Of a stretch of 23,706 nucleotides of DNA, positions 1 through 7,077 are shown one piece after another. This DNA comes from CAYRPO01 sp964426305 (GTDB taxonomy: Bacteria > Patescibacteriota > Saccharimonadia > Saccharimonadales > CAIOMD01): assembly GCA_964426305.1 (NCBI GenBank), contig CAYRPO010000008.1, forward strand, positions 1 to 23,706, given 5' to 3'. The first letter of the stretch is position 1; each line of letters begins with the position of its first letter. The translations under genes and the position numbers were made by a program. The notes beneath the pieces are model-generated. The model had not been told where the DNA came from. It saw only the letters and a list, made by a program, of their open reading frames with translations, and did no database searches.

Positions 1-34
1 CACTAAGTTCGATAACTTCTTTCGTATTAGCCAT
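1..34 (-). CDS. infA: Translation initiation factor IF-1, N-terminal fragment
   Basis: Only the first 11 codons lie in the window, read leftward from an ATG at 32-34 (M-A-N-T-K-E-V-I-E-L-S). This matches the opening of IF-1, whose first beta strand normally begins M-A-K-E-x-x-I-E. IF-1 binds the ribosomal A site during initiation. Its place just after secY is usual, although adk and map, which often lie between them, are absent here. No Shine-Dalgarno is seen; the predicted promoter would give a leader of only about 11 nt. The call rests on few residues plus context. Confidence 0.62.
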   Translation of the reverse strand, partial: MANTKEVIELS

Positions 35-52
35 AAATCGCAACAGTTACTG

Positions 53-81
53 ATTCTACTACACCAGAGGTGTAATGTAAA
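53..81 (-). promoter_or_regulatory. infA promoter with a palindromic spacer
   Basis: Read on the minus strand, TTTACA (76-81) and TAGAAT (53-58) are 17 nt apart, each one mismatch from the sigma-70 consensus. The spacer contains a perfect 15-nt inverted repeat, TACACC-TCT-GGTGTA (60-74). Transcription would start about 10-12 nt before the infA ATG. The palindrome could be a repressor or activator site; that part is inference. Confidence 0.6.
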
Positions 82-108
82 GTGTTTTACGATTAATGTA
101 GGCCAACA

Positions 109-1596
109 CTAAGCTACTGCTTTGCTTCGACGAAGCGACGAAATACGGGGCAAGCGTCGGCGCTTTGCTTTTTTGGAGCTATCGATGTCGATCGTGTAGT
201 CGTCATAGGTGATCATGAGGGCACGCGATTCAAGCTGTCGCAAGGTCTCTAGGGCGACCGATACTAGGATTAGTATGCTGGTACCACCAATTGCAATCTG
301 ATTGGTTCCTATGAGGCTCTGTGCGATGATCGGCAAAACCGCCAAGAAGCCAAGCGCCATAGCGCCAAATAACGTGAGGCGATTAACGACCTTTGTGAGG
401 TATTTTTCTGTCTGTACGCCTGGGCGAACGCCATCGATAAAGCCACCTTGTTTCTGCAAGTTCTCGGCGATTTCTTTTGCGTTAAAGACGACACTGGTAT
501 AGAAGAACGTGAACATAAAGACAAGCAAGAAGTATAGCGTTGGATAAATCCATGCCTCCCAGCCACTGGCGAAGACCCCAGTATTTGTTGGATCCTGAAA
601 CCAGCCTACTAGTTTACTACCAATTTGTTGCAGCTGCTGACTGCTACTAGTGGTTAGCAGCTGCCCAACAAAAGCGGGGAGCGACAAAAACGCAACTGCG
701 AAGATGATAGGCACAACACCCGCCGTAATAAGCCTGATCGGCAAGACTGTCGTTACCCCACCGTATACTCGATTGCCCTGCAAACGCTTTGCATAGCTTA
801 TGGTTATACGTCGTTGCGCCTCGTTTAGATATACCACAAACACAGTCACCGCAAGCACGGCTACTAAAATGCCCAGCGAGATCCATAACGCGGTGCTATT
901 GATCGGCAAACTAAAATGCCCAAACAGTGAAAACTTTTCATTCTGCTGCACTACGCTACCAACAAGTTTTGAAATAGTACCAGGCAATTGGCTCACAATA
1001 CCAACTGTGATCAATAAGCTAATGCCGTTACCAATCCCTTGCTCTGTTATCAGCTCTCCCAAAAACATCAAAAGCATTGCGCCGCCGGTTAACGCTGCAA
1101 CCATCAAGGCCCATTGCCCGGGTGTGGCTTGGCCAATGAGATCACCCAAGCCACCGACGCCCTGCGCGTATTGGCGCACCAAAAATACCGTACCGATGGA
1201 TTGAATAATGGCAAGTGGAAAGGTTAGCATGCGCGTCCATTGCTGGATTTTTTTGCGCCCGTATTCGCCTTCTTTGTTCAGTGCCTCAAGTTTAGGTATT
1301 GCTTTTGTCAGGAGCTGCATGATGATACTGGCATTGATGTATGGACCTAGGCCAACCAGCATGATCGAAAATTGCGCCAGAGCACCGCCGCTCAAAATAT
1401 TGAGAAATCCCAAAAACTGACTTGAATTTGCTTGCGCAAAGACGTTATCTAACACCTGCTTCAGTGTGGATGGCTCGGCTAAAGGAATTGGCACATGTGC
1501 TAAAAATCGAAAAACAACCAAGATTCCAACCACAACAAAGACACGCTTTCGCATATCTGCACTTTTTAGTGATCGTCCAATAATCTTCCAGTTCAT
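109..1596 (-). CDS. secY: Protein translocase subunit SecY
   Basis: SecY is the channel subunit of the Sec translocon in the cytoplasmic membrane, working with SecE, SecG and SecA. The 495-residue product shows family landmarks: an N-terminal amphipathic segment, the plug region (ILSGGALAQFSI, about residues 67-78), the GLGPYINASIIMQLL helix, and about ten membrane segments. It is longer than the usual 430-440 residues, with extra sequence in the periplasmic loop after TM1 and a basic C-terminal tail rich in Lys and Arg. The ATG at 1596 follows GAGGTG (1606-1611) by 9 nt. Unlike the common spc order it does not directly follow rplO: a plus-strand HD gene and a terminator intervene, so it must have its own promoter. 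Confidence 0.97.
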   Translation of the reverse strand: MNWKIIGRSLKSADMRKRVFVVVGILVVFRFLAHVPIPLAEPSTLKQVLDNVFAQANSSQFLGFLNILSGGALAQFSIMLVGLGPYINASIIMQLLTKAIPKLEALNKEGEYGRKKIQQWTRMLTFPLAIIQSIGTVFLVRQYAQGVGGLGDLIGQATPGQWALMVAALTGGAMLLMFLGELITEQGIGNGISLLITVGIVSQLPGTISKLVGSVVQQNEKFSLFGHFSLPINSTALWISLGILVAVLAVTVFVVYLNEAQRRITISYAKRLQGNRVYGGVTTVLPIRLITAGVVPIIFAVAFLSLPAFVGQLLTTSSSQQLQQIGSKLVGWFQDPTNTGVFASGWEAWIYPTLYFLLVFMFTFFYTSVVFNAKEIAENLQKQGGFIDGVRPGVQTEKYLTKVVNRLTLFGAMALGFLAVLPIIAQSLIGTNQIAIGGTSILILVSVALETLRQLESRALMITYDDYTIDIDSSKKAKRRRLPRISSLRRSKAVA

Positions 1597-1735
1597 ATAT
1601 TCTTACACCTCAACAATTTTTCGGTTTATTCTGAAAAGTTCTATACCACTATATCATAACCGATACCGTCAAGTTGCTGCTATTTTGTCTACATTTGTAC
1701 GTTTTGCCTGTGTATGTGCGATACAATACAGATCT
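1597..1735. promoter_or_regulatory. Divergent promoter region between secY and the HD gene
   Basis: Leftward, an extended -10 (TGG-TATAGA, TATAGA at 1640-1645) precedes secY. A TTGACG lies at 1667-1672, but 21 nt away, and a second TATAGT (1648-1653) is only 13 nt from it, so the pairing is uncertain. Rightward, TACAAT (1722-1727) lies 8 nt before the HD-gene ATG with no good -35 and no Shine-Dalgarno, which suggests leaderless transcription. The region has to serve both genes. Confidence 0.4.
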
Positions 1736-2425
1736 ATGGGTACTGCACTATTACAGGAACTTGACCATATCAGTGCCGCGATAGCGTCATCTGCATACGA
1801 AGCAATCGATGCTATGTACGGGCCGAATGGCACGCATCCGAAGCCTTATCACAACAAATCACATGCTATCGACGTTGCAGCAGCAGCTGAAGCCATGGCC
1901 ATACAAGCAGTCGAGCATGGCCGTATTGTGCCAGAGTCGCGGTTCTTGCTTCGCATAGCTGGCGCGTTCCATGATTTTGATCATAGCCTTGGATCGGTCG
2001 CAAGCGAACAAGCAAGCGCCGATGCTGCAATTCGCGCCATGCGTTTACATGCTCTGTTTAACGACGATCATTGCGCTATGGTACGCGAGGCTATCATGGC
2101 AACGGTTGTAGCAAATGTCGACGGCGTGACAAAACAATCGGCGCATGGCAAAAGCATTGAAGCTCAGATTTTGGCCGATGCCGACCTTGCAACCCTCGGA
2201 TCACCAACAGATTATTTTTGGAGTAGAGTGCGAAATTTGTATAGCGAATACTACCCTGGTCAGTCACCCCAGGGAGCCACGTGGCATGAGTTCAATACGC
2301 GGCAGCTGCACTTTTTGCAAAACCATAGCTACTATACCGCTGAAGCCCAGCGGCTTTTTCCACATAAAATCGACAATATTGCCAGTGTCAAATTAGCACT
2401 CTCAAGCGACACAATCCCATCTTAA
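1736..2425 (+). CDS. HD-domain metal-dependent phosphohydrolase
   Basis: The 229-residue product carries the metal ligands of the HD superfamily: YHNKSH (His39, His43), FHDFDH (His79-Asp80) and ILADADLATLG (Asp148/Asp150), with SEQAS (Glu91) between them. Such proteins hydrolyse phosphate esters of nucleotides or related compounds; the substrate cannot be told from sequence. There is no signal peptide or membrane segment, so it is probably cytosolic. The frame is open upstream to 1466, but that part lies over secY, so I chose the ATG at 1736, the first one clear of the divergent promoter. It is the only plus-strand gene in the window, sits between rplO and secY, and seems an independent insertion in the spc cluster. 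Confidence 0.8.
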   Translation: MGTALLQELDHISAAIASSAYEAIDAMYGPNGTHPKPYHNKSHAIDVAAAAEAMAIQAVEHGRIVPESRFLLRIAGAFHDFDHSLGSVASEQASADAAIRAMRLHALFNDDHCAMVREAIMATVVANVDGVTKQSAHGKSIEAQILADADLATLGSPTDYFWSRVRNLYSEYYPGQSPQGATWHEFNTRQLHFLQNHSYYTAEAQRLFPHKIDNIASVKLALSSDTIPS

Positions 2426-2458
2426 GCAACGGGCAAATACATGAATTTTGCAGATACT

Positions 2459-2605
2459 TTATTGTTCGCCGTTGACAGCATTTTGCGCGATTGTATCGGC
2501 ATTTCTGTAGACGTCTGCCAAATCCTGGACACCATGTAAAACCAGTTGCGTTGCACCGATATAAAAAGCCGACAAAACGACCGCCAAAAAGATGAAATAC
2601 TTCAC
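2459..2605 (-). CDS. Putative 48-residue small membrane protein
   Basis: This GTG-started frame lies in the 374-nt stretch between the HD gene and rplO. It encodes Lys-Tyr, then a hydrophobic helix (FIFLAVVLSAFYIGATQLVL, about residues 4-23), then an amphipathic acidic tail ending NAVNGEQ. An in-frame TGA lies three codons upstream, which fixes the GTG as the first start. There is no close Shine-Dalgarno; weak TTGCAT and TATACA boxes 16 nt apart on the minus strand would give a nearly leaderless message. It is tail-to-tail with the HD gene (34 nt apart). The family is unrecognised, and it could be a chance ORF or the end of a frameshifted gene. Confidence 0.42.
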   Translation of the reverse strand: MKYFIFLAVVLSAFYIGATQLVLHGVQDLADVYRNADTIAQNAVNGEQ

Positions 2606-2750
2606 AGTACTTCAACTGTATACCCCTGTAAGCACGCAATGCAAGCATGGGCACAATAGAGTAGTCATAGATGCGCAACAAGTACCCTACGCGCCGTCCA
2701 GAAGCCTAGAATTCGAGCGGTGCACATCTTCTTTTATGCTGCATTTTCAC

Positions 2751-2780
2751 AAAAAACACCCCTGGCTGGGGGTGTTTTTT
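2751..2780 (-). terminator. Terminator after rplO (bidirectional)
   Basis: An A6 tract, stem CACCCC (2757-2762), 6-nt loop, stem GGGGTG (2769-2774) and a T6 tract. It sits 20 nt after the rplO stop and has poly-U on either strand, so it should end the ribosomal transcript and could also stop plus-strand transcription from the HD gene. It separates secY from the spc operon. Confidence 0.88.
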
Positions 2781-2799
2781 ACTGTGCACGAAACGTGTA

Positions 2800-3267
2800 C
2801 TATTTGTCGTCTTTAGCGCTTGTCCGCGCAACGCGTGGCACAGCCTTGAAGCTGCCACCAGCTTTTTGCACGGCTGCTTTGGCGCTTTCGCTCGCTGCCT
2901 GTAACTCAACAGACACTTTGGATGTAACATCGCCCTTGACAACCAGTTTAACGTTTACGTATGGGCTCGAAGTTATACCGGCTGCAGCCAACGTAAAATT
3001 GTCGGCAGTCTTACCAGCAAACTGATCGAGCTGACCGGTGTAGACGTTTTCGCTTTTCACGCGAACACTACGAAAGCCGCGTAGTTTTGGCAAACGCTGC
3101 ATAAGAGGTGTTTGACCGCCTTCAAAACCTGGTCGTCGTCGACCGCCGGTTCGCGAGTTTTGGCCTTTGGTGCCACGACCAGCGGTTTTACCCTGACCAG
3201 CCGAGATACCGCGTCCAACGCGCTTTGGATTCTTCTGAGCCGAAGCTTGTAATTCGTGGTATTTCAT
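2800..3267 (-). CDS. rplO: 50S ribosomal protein L15
   Basis: L15 is a late-assembling large-subunit protein. The 155-residue product has the glycine- and arginine-rich N-terminal extension typical of L15 (KRVGRGISAGQGKTAGRG, then GGRRRPGFEGGQTPL at about residues 42-56), followed by the globular domain. It starts at an ATG that overlaps the rpsE stop by one nucleotide (TAATG), so translation is probably coupled. No rpmD lies between rpsE and rplO, where most bacteria carry it. It is the last gene of the operon; the terminator follows at once. Confidence 0.97.
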   Translation of the reverse strand: MKYHELQASAQKNPKRVGRGISAGQGKTAGRGTKGQNSRTGGRRRPGFEGGQTPLMQRLPKLRGFRSVRVKSENVYTGQLDQFAGKTADNFTLAAAGITSSPYVNVKLVVKGDVTSKVSVELQAASESAKAAVQKAGGSFKAVPRVARTSAKDDK

Positions 3268-3806
3268 TATTTGGTGCTCACTTTCTTCTTGGCTACGTCA
3301 GTTACCCAACGCTCAGCAGGAACAAGCTGCTTCAGTGCTTCGATGGTTGCATAGGCGGTATTTACCTTGTTTGTAGAGCCCAAGGACTTTGACAATGCAT
3401 TGCTAACACCGGCAACTTCCAAAATCGTGCGAACTACACCACCGGCGATAAGACCGGTACCGGCACTGGCTGGCTTGATAAGGATGTTCGAACCACCGAC
3501 CTTTGCTTGTGCTTCGTGTGGCAACGTACCCTTGTACAGATGTACTTCGATCATGTTCTTCTTGGCTACGTCGACGGCTTTGGTAACGGCCGCAGAAACG
3601 TCGGCACCCTTGCTAATGCCTACACCGATTTTGCCTTTTTTGTCACCGACAACTACTAAAGCGCGGAAACGAAAACGACGGCCACCTTTGACAACACGTG
3701 CAACGCGATCAACGTTTACAACACGCTCGTCAAAGAGCTTTTCTTCTTGTGGTTGGTCACCGCGGCGATTGTCGCGACGGTCACGGTTATTTCGTCGTGG
3801 TTCCAT
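3267..3806 (-). CDS. rpsE: 30S ribosomal protein S5
   Basis: S5 helps shape the decoding site and mRNA entry channel. The 179-residue product has a charged Arg/Asp-rich N-terminal extension (about 20 residues), the double-stranded RNA-binding-like S5 N domain (RVVKGGRRFRFRALVVVGD at about residues 37-55) and the C-terminal domain with LYKGTLPHEA and the ASAGTGLIAGG loop. The start follows GGAG with a 7-nt spacer. It is one nucleotide from rplR and overlaps rplO. Confidence 0.97.
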   Translation of the reverse strand: MEPRRNNRDRRDNRRGDQPQEEKLFDERVVNVDRVARVVKGGRRFRFRALVVVGDKKGKIGVGISKGADVSAAVTKAVDVAKKNMIEVHLYKGTLPHEAQAKVGGSNILIKPASAGTGLIAGGVVRTILEVAGVSNALSKSLGSTNKVNTAYATIEALKQLVPAERWVTDVAKKKVSTK

Positions 3807-3807
3807 A

Positions 3808-4158
3808 TTAAAACTCCAATCCTGCTTCTCGGGCGGCGTCGGCCAAAGCCTTTACGCGACCGTGATAAATACGACCATTTCGGTCAAATACAACTTTGGT
3901 AACTTTGGCCTTCTTGGCAGCTACAGCGACTTCTTTGCCAACAGCAGCTGCTTTTTCGGTCATTGTACCGGTCAGCTTTTTGCCAATCGTCGTTGCAGCG
4001 GCCAATGTAACTTGCTTCTCGTCGTCGATTACTTGCGCAGAAACGTGCAAGTTCGAGATGGTAACAGTCAAGCGTGGTCGCTCGCTAGTGCCTTGGACAG
4101 TAGCACGAACACGAGCTTTTCGAAGCTTGAGGTTTTGGGCTTTCTTAACAGTGTTCAT
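3808..4158 (-). CDS. rplR: 50S ribosomal protein L18
   Basis: L18 binds 5S rRNA with L5. The 116-residue product has the basic N-terminus and the core motif RPRLTVTISNLHVSAQVIDD (about residues 27-46), and ends in the typical VFDRNGRIYHGRVKALADAAREAG block. The length is normal for the bacterial family. The start follows GGAAAGG, which lies in the end of rplF, 2 nt upstream of this gene. Confidence 0.97.
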   Translation of the reverse strand: MNTVKKAQNLKLRKARVRATVQGTSERPRLTVTISNLHVSAQVIDDEKQVTLAAATTIGKKLTGTMTEKAAAVGKEVAVAAKKAKVTKVVFDRNGRIYHGRVKALADAAREAGLEF

Positions 4159-4160
4159 GC

Positions 4161-4700
4161 CTACTTATCCTTTCCTGACTTACCCGATTTTCGGATTATG
4201 CGTTCACCTTCATACTTGATGCCCTTGCCCTTATACGGCTCAGGCTTCTTGAGTGCACGGATTTCGGCAGCTACCTGGCCAACGCGTTGTTTTGAAATGC
4301 CACTGACGCTAATTGTATTTTGCTCGGTAGTGATCTTAATCCCGTCAGGGACTGCAAAATACACGTCGTGACTGAATCCAAGTGCCAGTTTCAGCTTAGA
4401 ACCTTCCATGGCTACTCGATACCCGACACCGTTGATCTCGAGCTTCTTAGTGAAGCCGTCGGTGACACCAATAACCATATTGTTAACCAATGCGCGCATA
4501 AGGCCGTGCTTAGCACGGTGTTCACGCTCATCGCTGGCACGCTTGACATACAAGGTACCGTCCTCTTGTTCCACAGATACTCCGGGCATAGTGAACTGTT
4601 GCAGCGTGCCTTTGGGACCAGTTACGGTCACAAAAGCATCGTCGACAGTGATTGTCACACCGCTGGGTACCTGAATGGGCAGTTTTCCTACTCGACTCAT
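4161..4700 (-). CDS. rplF: 50S ribosomal protein L6
   Basis: L6 lies near the factor-binding site of the large subunit. The 179-residue product has the two tandem L6 domains, starting with MSRVGKLPIQVPSGV and ending with the conserved KKPEPYKGKGIKY motif. The start uses a Shine-Dalgarno (AGAGGA) embedded in the last codons of the small membrane-protein ORF just upstream, so the two may be translationally linked. It is followed 2 nt later by rplR. Confidence 0.97.
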   Translation of the reverse strand: MSRVGKLPIQVPSGVTITVDDAFVTVTGPKGTLQQFTMPGVSVEQEDGTLYVKRASDEREHRAKHGLMRALVNNMVIGVTDGFTKKLEINGVGYRVAMEGSKLKLALGFSHDVYFAVPDGIKITTEQNTISVSGISKQRVGQVAAEIRALKKPEPYKGKGIKYEGERIIRKSGKSGKDK

Positions 4701-4703
4701 GCT

Positions 4704-4814
4704 CTATCCTCTCTTTTTCTTCCTATATTTCAATACGATGTACGCAGCAAATGGCATTATGAAAACTAGTATAAATAATAGTCTTAGATCTGCTTCGTAT
4801 ACCGTAGAGTCCAT
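4704..4814 (-). CDS. Putative 36-residue single-pass membrane protein inside the spc operon
   Basis: Between rpsH and rplF there are 119 nt where related operons have a short spacer. They hold one in-frame ORF starting at an ATG 5 nt after the rpsH stop and ending 3 nt before the rplF ATG. The product has an acidic N-terminus (MDSTVYEAD), a clear membrane helix (LLFILVFIMPFAAYIVL, about residues 11-28) and a strongly basic end (KYRKKKRG), the charge pattern of a bitopic protein with its C-terminus inside. Its end supplies the rplF ribosome-binding site. There is no strong Shine-Dalgarno of its own; reinitiation after rpsH is likely. I do not recognise the family. The topology and exact fit in the gap argue for a real gene, without proof. 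Confidence 0.58.
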   Translation of the reverse strand: MDSTVYEADLRLLFILVFIMPFAAYIVLKYRKKKRG

Positions 4815-4819
4815 AATTA

Positions 4820-5215
4820 TTAATAAACCTTGCAGATTAATTCGCCGCCGAGGCCTTGTTTTTTGGCTTCGTTGCCGGTCATGATGCCTTTGCTTGTTGA
4901 AACAACAACTACACCACGGCCGCCCTTAACGGTTGGAATCTTGTCGGCGGGGCTATACACTCTTCGGCCCGGTTTGCTCAGGCGAGCAATCTCGGTGATG
5001 CGGGCATTGGTATTGGGCTGATTGATCACTACGTGCAATCTCTTTTCGCCACCAACTTCGACCTGTTCGACAGTGTCGACAAACTTCTGCTGAGCCAAAA
5101 CATCAGCTACAGTGTGCTTGATTTTGCTGTAAGGCAAGTTGACTTCGTTCTTGTTCACCGCGATAGCGTTGCGAATACGAGTCAGCATGTCTGCAATTGG
5201 ATCTGTTGAAACCAT
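4820..5215 (-). CDS. rpsH: 30S ribosomal protein S8
   Basis: S8 binds helix 21 of 16S rRNA, and in E. coli represses the spc operon. The 131-residue product begins with the conserved DPIADMLTRIRNA block (about residues 5-17) and ends with the rRNA-binding motif STSKGIMTGNEAKKQGLGGE, close to the C-terminus as usual. The start follows AAAGGA. The gene is followed by a 36-codon small ORF in place of the direct junction to rplF, so any S8-based feedback here would act on an unusual transcript. Confidence 0.97.
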   Translation of the reverse strand: MVSTDPIADMLTRIRNAIAVNKNEVNLPYSKIKHTVADVLAQQKFVDTVEQVEVGGEKRLHVVINQPNTNARITEIARLSKPGRRVYSPADKIPTVKGGRGVVVVSTSKGIMTGNEAKKQGLGGELICKVY

Positions 5216-5231
5216 TTATTCGTATTCCTTT

Positions 5232-5501
5232 CTACCAGCTTGACTTGGTTACGCCAGGGATTTCGCCTTTTACGGCATGCTCGCGAAACGAGATGCGGCT
5301 GAGGCCAAATGTGCGCATGTATGCACGAGGTCGACCAGTCTCGCTACAGCGGTTCTTTAAACGGGTTGGGCTTGAATTACGGGGCAATTTTGCAAGACCT
5401 TCGAGGTCGCCAAGGCGCTTTAACTCGGCACGCTTTGCAGCGTATTTGTCATGCATATCGCGGCGCTTTTGATCCCGGACAACAATAGACTTCTTTGCCA
5501 T
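5232..5501 (-). CDS. rpsN: 30S ribosomal protein S14, zinc-independent form
   Basis: The 89-residue product is the long S14 form without the CxxC...CxxC zinc ribbon: it has RCSETGRPRAYMRTFGLSRI (about residues 52-71) and ends KSSW, as in the E. coli type. The open frame extends upstream to 5579 over rplE, but MAKKS at 5501 follows AAAGGAA and is the standard S14 beginning. It lies 1 nt after rplE. Confidence 0.96.
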   Translation of the reverse strand: MAKKSIVVRDQKRRDMHDKYAAKRAELKRLGDLEGLAKLPRNSSPTRLKNRCSETGRPRAYMRTFGLSRISFREHAVKGEIPGVTKSSW

Positions 5502-5502
5502 G

Positions 5503-6084
5503 TTATGCTTTCCTTTCTTTCTCGAACGGCATACCAAACTTCGCAAGCAGCGCGCGAGCGTGTTCTGGCTGTTCGGCATCTATTACAAAATTTACCTGCA
5601 TTCCGTGTGCTGTCGTGGTTTCTTCGAAGCTCAGTTCGGGGAAAACTGATTGGTCACGCAGACCAAGGCTATAGTTGCCCTGAGCGTCAAAGGCGCCAGC
5701 CGGAGTACCATGAAAGTCACGCAAGCGTGGCAATACGATAGTAATGAGGCGGTCCATAAACTCGTACATGCGGTCACCACGCAACGTTACCTTTAGGCCA
5801 ATCTTGTTGCCTTCACGTAGCTTAAACGTTGCGATGCTCATGCGAGCAGTGGTTTCCATGGGCTTTTGGCCAGTAATCTTCAACAGTGTGTTTGTCGCAA
5901 TTTCCATGAGCTTTTTGTCGTCTTTGGCTTTGCCGAGTCCGACATTGACTACAATCTTTTGCAAACGTGGCACCTGGTTGACATTGTCTAGGCCCAGTTC
6001 TGTCTTTAGTTCGGCACGGTACTGGTCGTTGTATAGGTGCTTAAAACGCGCAGTTGAAGCTAGGGCAGTGGTTTTGGTAGCCAT
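5503..6084 (-). CDS. rplE: 50S ribosomal protein L5
   Basis: L5 contacts 5S rRNA and the P-site tRNA. The 193-residue product has the conserved blocks VPRLQKIVVNVGLGKAKDD (about residues 38-56), KPMETTARMSIATFKLREG and FGMPFEKE at the C-terminus. The ATG overlaps the rplX stop by one nucleotide (TAATG) and follows AAGGAG. It is slightly longer than the typical 179 residues because of an N-terminal extension. Confidence 0.97.
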   Translation of the reverse strand: MATKTTALASTARFKHLYNDQYRAELKTELGLDNVNQVPRLQKIVVNVGLGKAKDDKKLMEIATNTLLKITGQKPMETTARMSIATFKLREGNKIGLKVTLRGDRMYEFMDRLITIVLPRLRDFHGTPAGAFDAQGNYSLGLRDQSVFPELSFEETTTAHGMQVNFVIDAEQPEHARALLAKFGMPFEKERKA

Positions 6085-6422
6085 TACTTGATCTCCTTCT
6101 GTGTCTTTGCAAATACACGAACTTTTTTACCGTCTTTGTCAAGCTTATAGGCAATACGTCCAGCCTTTTTGGTGCTTGGATCGACAAGGCCGACTTTTGC
6201 TACCCAAATTGGCTTTGTCACGTCCACAACGCCACCTTGCGGCTGTGCTTGTGTTGGCTTCTGATGCTTCTTGACGACATTGATGCCGTCGACAGTAACC
6301 TTGTTCTCGAAAGGATGTACTGCAGTTACGGTACCGGTCTGGCCCTTGTATTTGCCAGAACGAACTACAACTGTGTCGCCCTTCTTCAAACGGATCTTAA
6401 ATATTTTCTTATCTTCAGACAT
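6084..6422 (-). CDS. rplX: 50S ribosomal protein L24
   Basis: L24 is an early assembly initiator binding the 5' domain of 23S rRNA. The 112-residue product has a KOW motif (KKGDTVVVRSGKYKGQTGTV, about residues 13-32) and the following GINVVKKHQKPTQ block. It starts in a TAATG overlap with rplN and also ends in one with rplE. The length is normal. Confidence 0.97.
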   Translation of the reverse strand: MSEDKKIFKIRLKKGDTVVVRSGKYKGQTGTVTAVHPFENKVTVDGINVVKKHQKPTQAQPQGGVVDVTKPIWVAKVGLVDPSTKKAGRIAYKLDKDGKKVRVFAKTQKEIK

Positions 6423-6790
6423 TAGAGTACCTCCGGAGCCAAGCTAATGATCTTGGCGTAACCGAGTTCACGCAATTCACGTGGCACTGGGCCAAATATA
6501 CGCGTAGCTTTTGGCAGCTTATCTTCACCGACGATGACAGCAGCATTGTCGTCGAAACGAATGCTCGAGCCGTCTTTGCGGCGAATTGTGTTCTTTGTAC
6601 GAACAATGACCGCCTTGACAACTTGCTTCTTCTTTACGTTACCGTTTGGGCTTGCCTGCTTGACCGTTGCCACAATAATGTCACCAACCTGGGCTGTGCG
6701 TCGTCTCGTGCCACCAAGGACACGGATACACAAAATCTCTTTGGCGCCACTGTTGTCACAGACGAGCAGTCGCGATTCTTGCTGGATCAT
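6422..6790 (-). CDS. rplN: 50S ribosomal protein L14
   Basis: L14 lies at the subunit interface, where RsfS and initiation factors act. The 122-residue product begins MIQQESRLLVCDNSGAKE and contains VGDIIVATVKQASPNG and RDGSSIRFDDNAAV-like motifs of the family (KDGSSIRFDDNAAVIV). The frame is open to 6829 over rpsQ, but the MIQQE start has GGAGG 9 nt upstream and gives the standard 122 residues. Confidence 0.97.
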   Translation of the reverse strand: MIQQESRLLVCDNSGAKEILCIRVLGGTRRRTAQVGDIIVATVKQASPNGNVKKKQVVKAVIVRTKNTIRRKDGSSIRFDDNAAVIVGEDKLPKATRIFGPVPRELRELGYAKIISLAPEVL

Positions 6791-6791
6791 C

Positions 6792-7076
6792 TTACGCTTC
6801 CTCCACCTTTGGAGCCTCAGACTCAACATGCTTTACATGAGCGGTCTCAAGAACCTTTACCAGCGTAAAACGCTTGCGAGCACTCAATGGTCGACACTCT
6901 TCGATCTGAACACGGTCACCTTCGTGAGCTTCGTTCTTTTCGTCGTGAGCCATAAACTTCTTGGTTACCGAATACTGCTTCTTGTAAATCGGGTGTGTCT
7001 TTCGCGAAACCACGGCAACGACGATTGTCTTATCGCCCTTACTTGAGGCCACGTGTCCGACTATGGTACGAGCCAT
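6792..7076 (-). CDS. rpsQ: 30S ribosomal protein S17
   Basis: S17 is a primary 16S rRNA-binding protein with an OB fold. The 94-residue product has GHVASSKGDKTIVVAV (about residues 7-22), the KKFMAHDE loop and the EGDRVQIEECRPLSARKRF block. An acidic C-terminal tail (ESEAPKVEEA) goes slightly beyond the core. The start follows AGAGGAG by 7 nt and lies 1 nt after rpmC. Confidence 0.97.
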   Translation of the reverse strand: MARTIVGHVASSKGDKTIVVAVVSRKTHPIYKKQYSVTKKFMAHDEKNEAHEGDRVQIEECRPLSARKRFTLVKVLETAHVKHVESEAPKVEEA

Positions 7077-7077
7077 A

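Noticed and set aside
35..108. Terminator between secY and infA
   Set aside because: The only strong inverted repeat (60-74) is in the promoter spacer and has no U-tract.
800..1204. 134-codon plus-strand frame opposite secY, and similar ones opposite rplB, rpsE and rplC
   Set aside because: Antisense shadows of conserved genes with no family motifs or initiation signals.
1466..1735. N-terminal extension of the HD protein by 90 residues
   Set aside because: It would lie over the start of secY and the divergent promoter region, and its sequence does not look like an HD protein.
2388..2681. 97-codon minus-strand frame overlapping the 48-codon ORF
   Set aside because: It runs into the HD gene, is rich in Cys and Arg, and lacks a clear start; only its first part is protein-like, noted as a possible frameshift.
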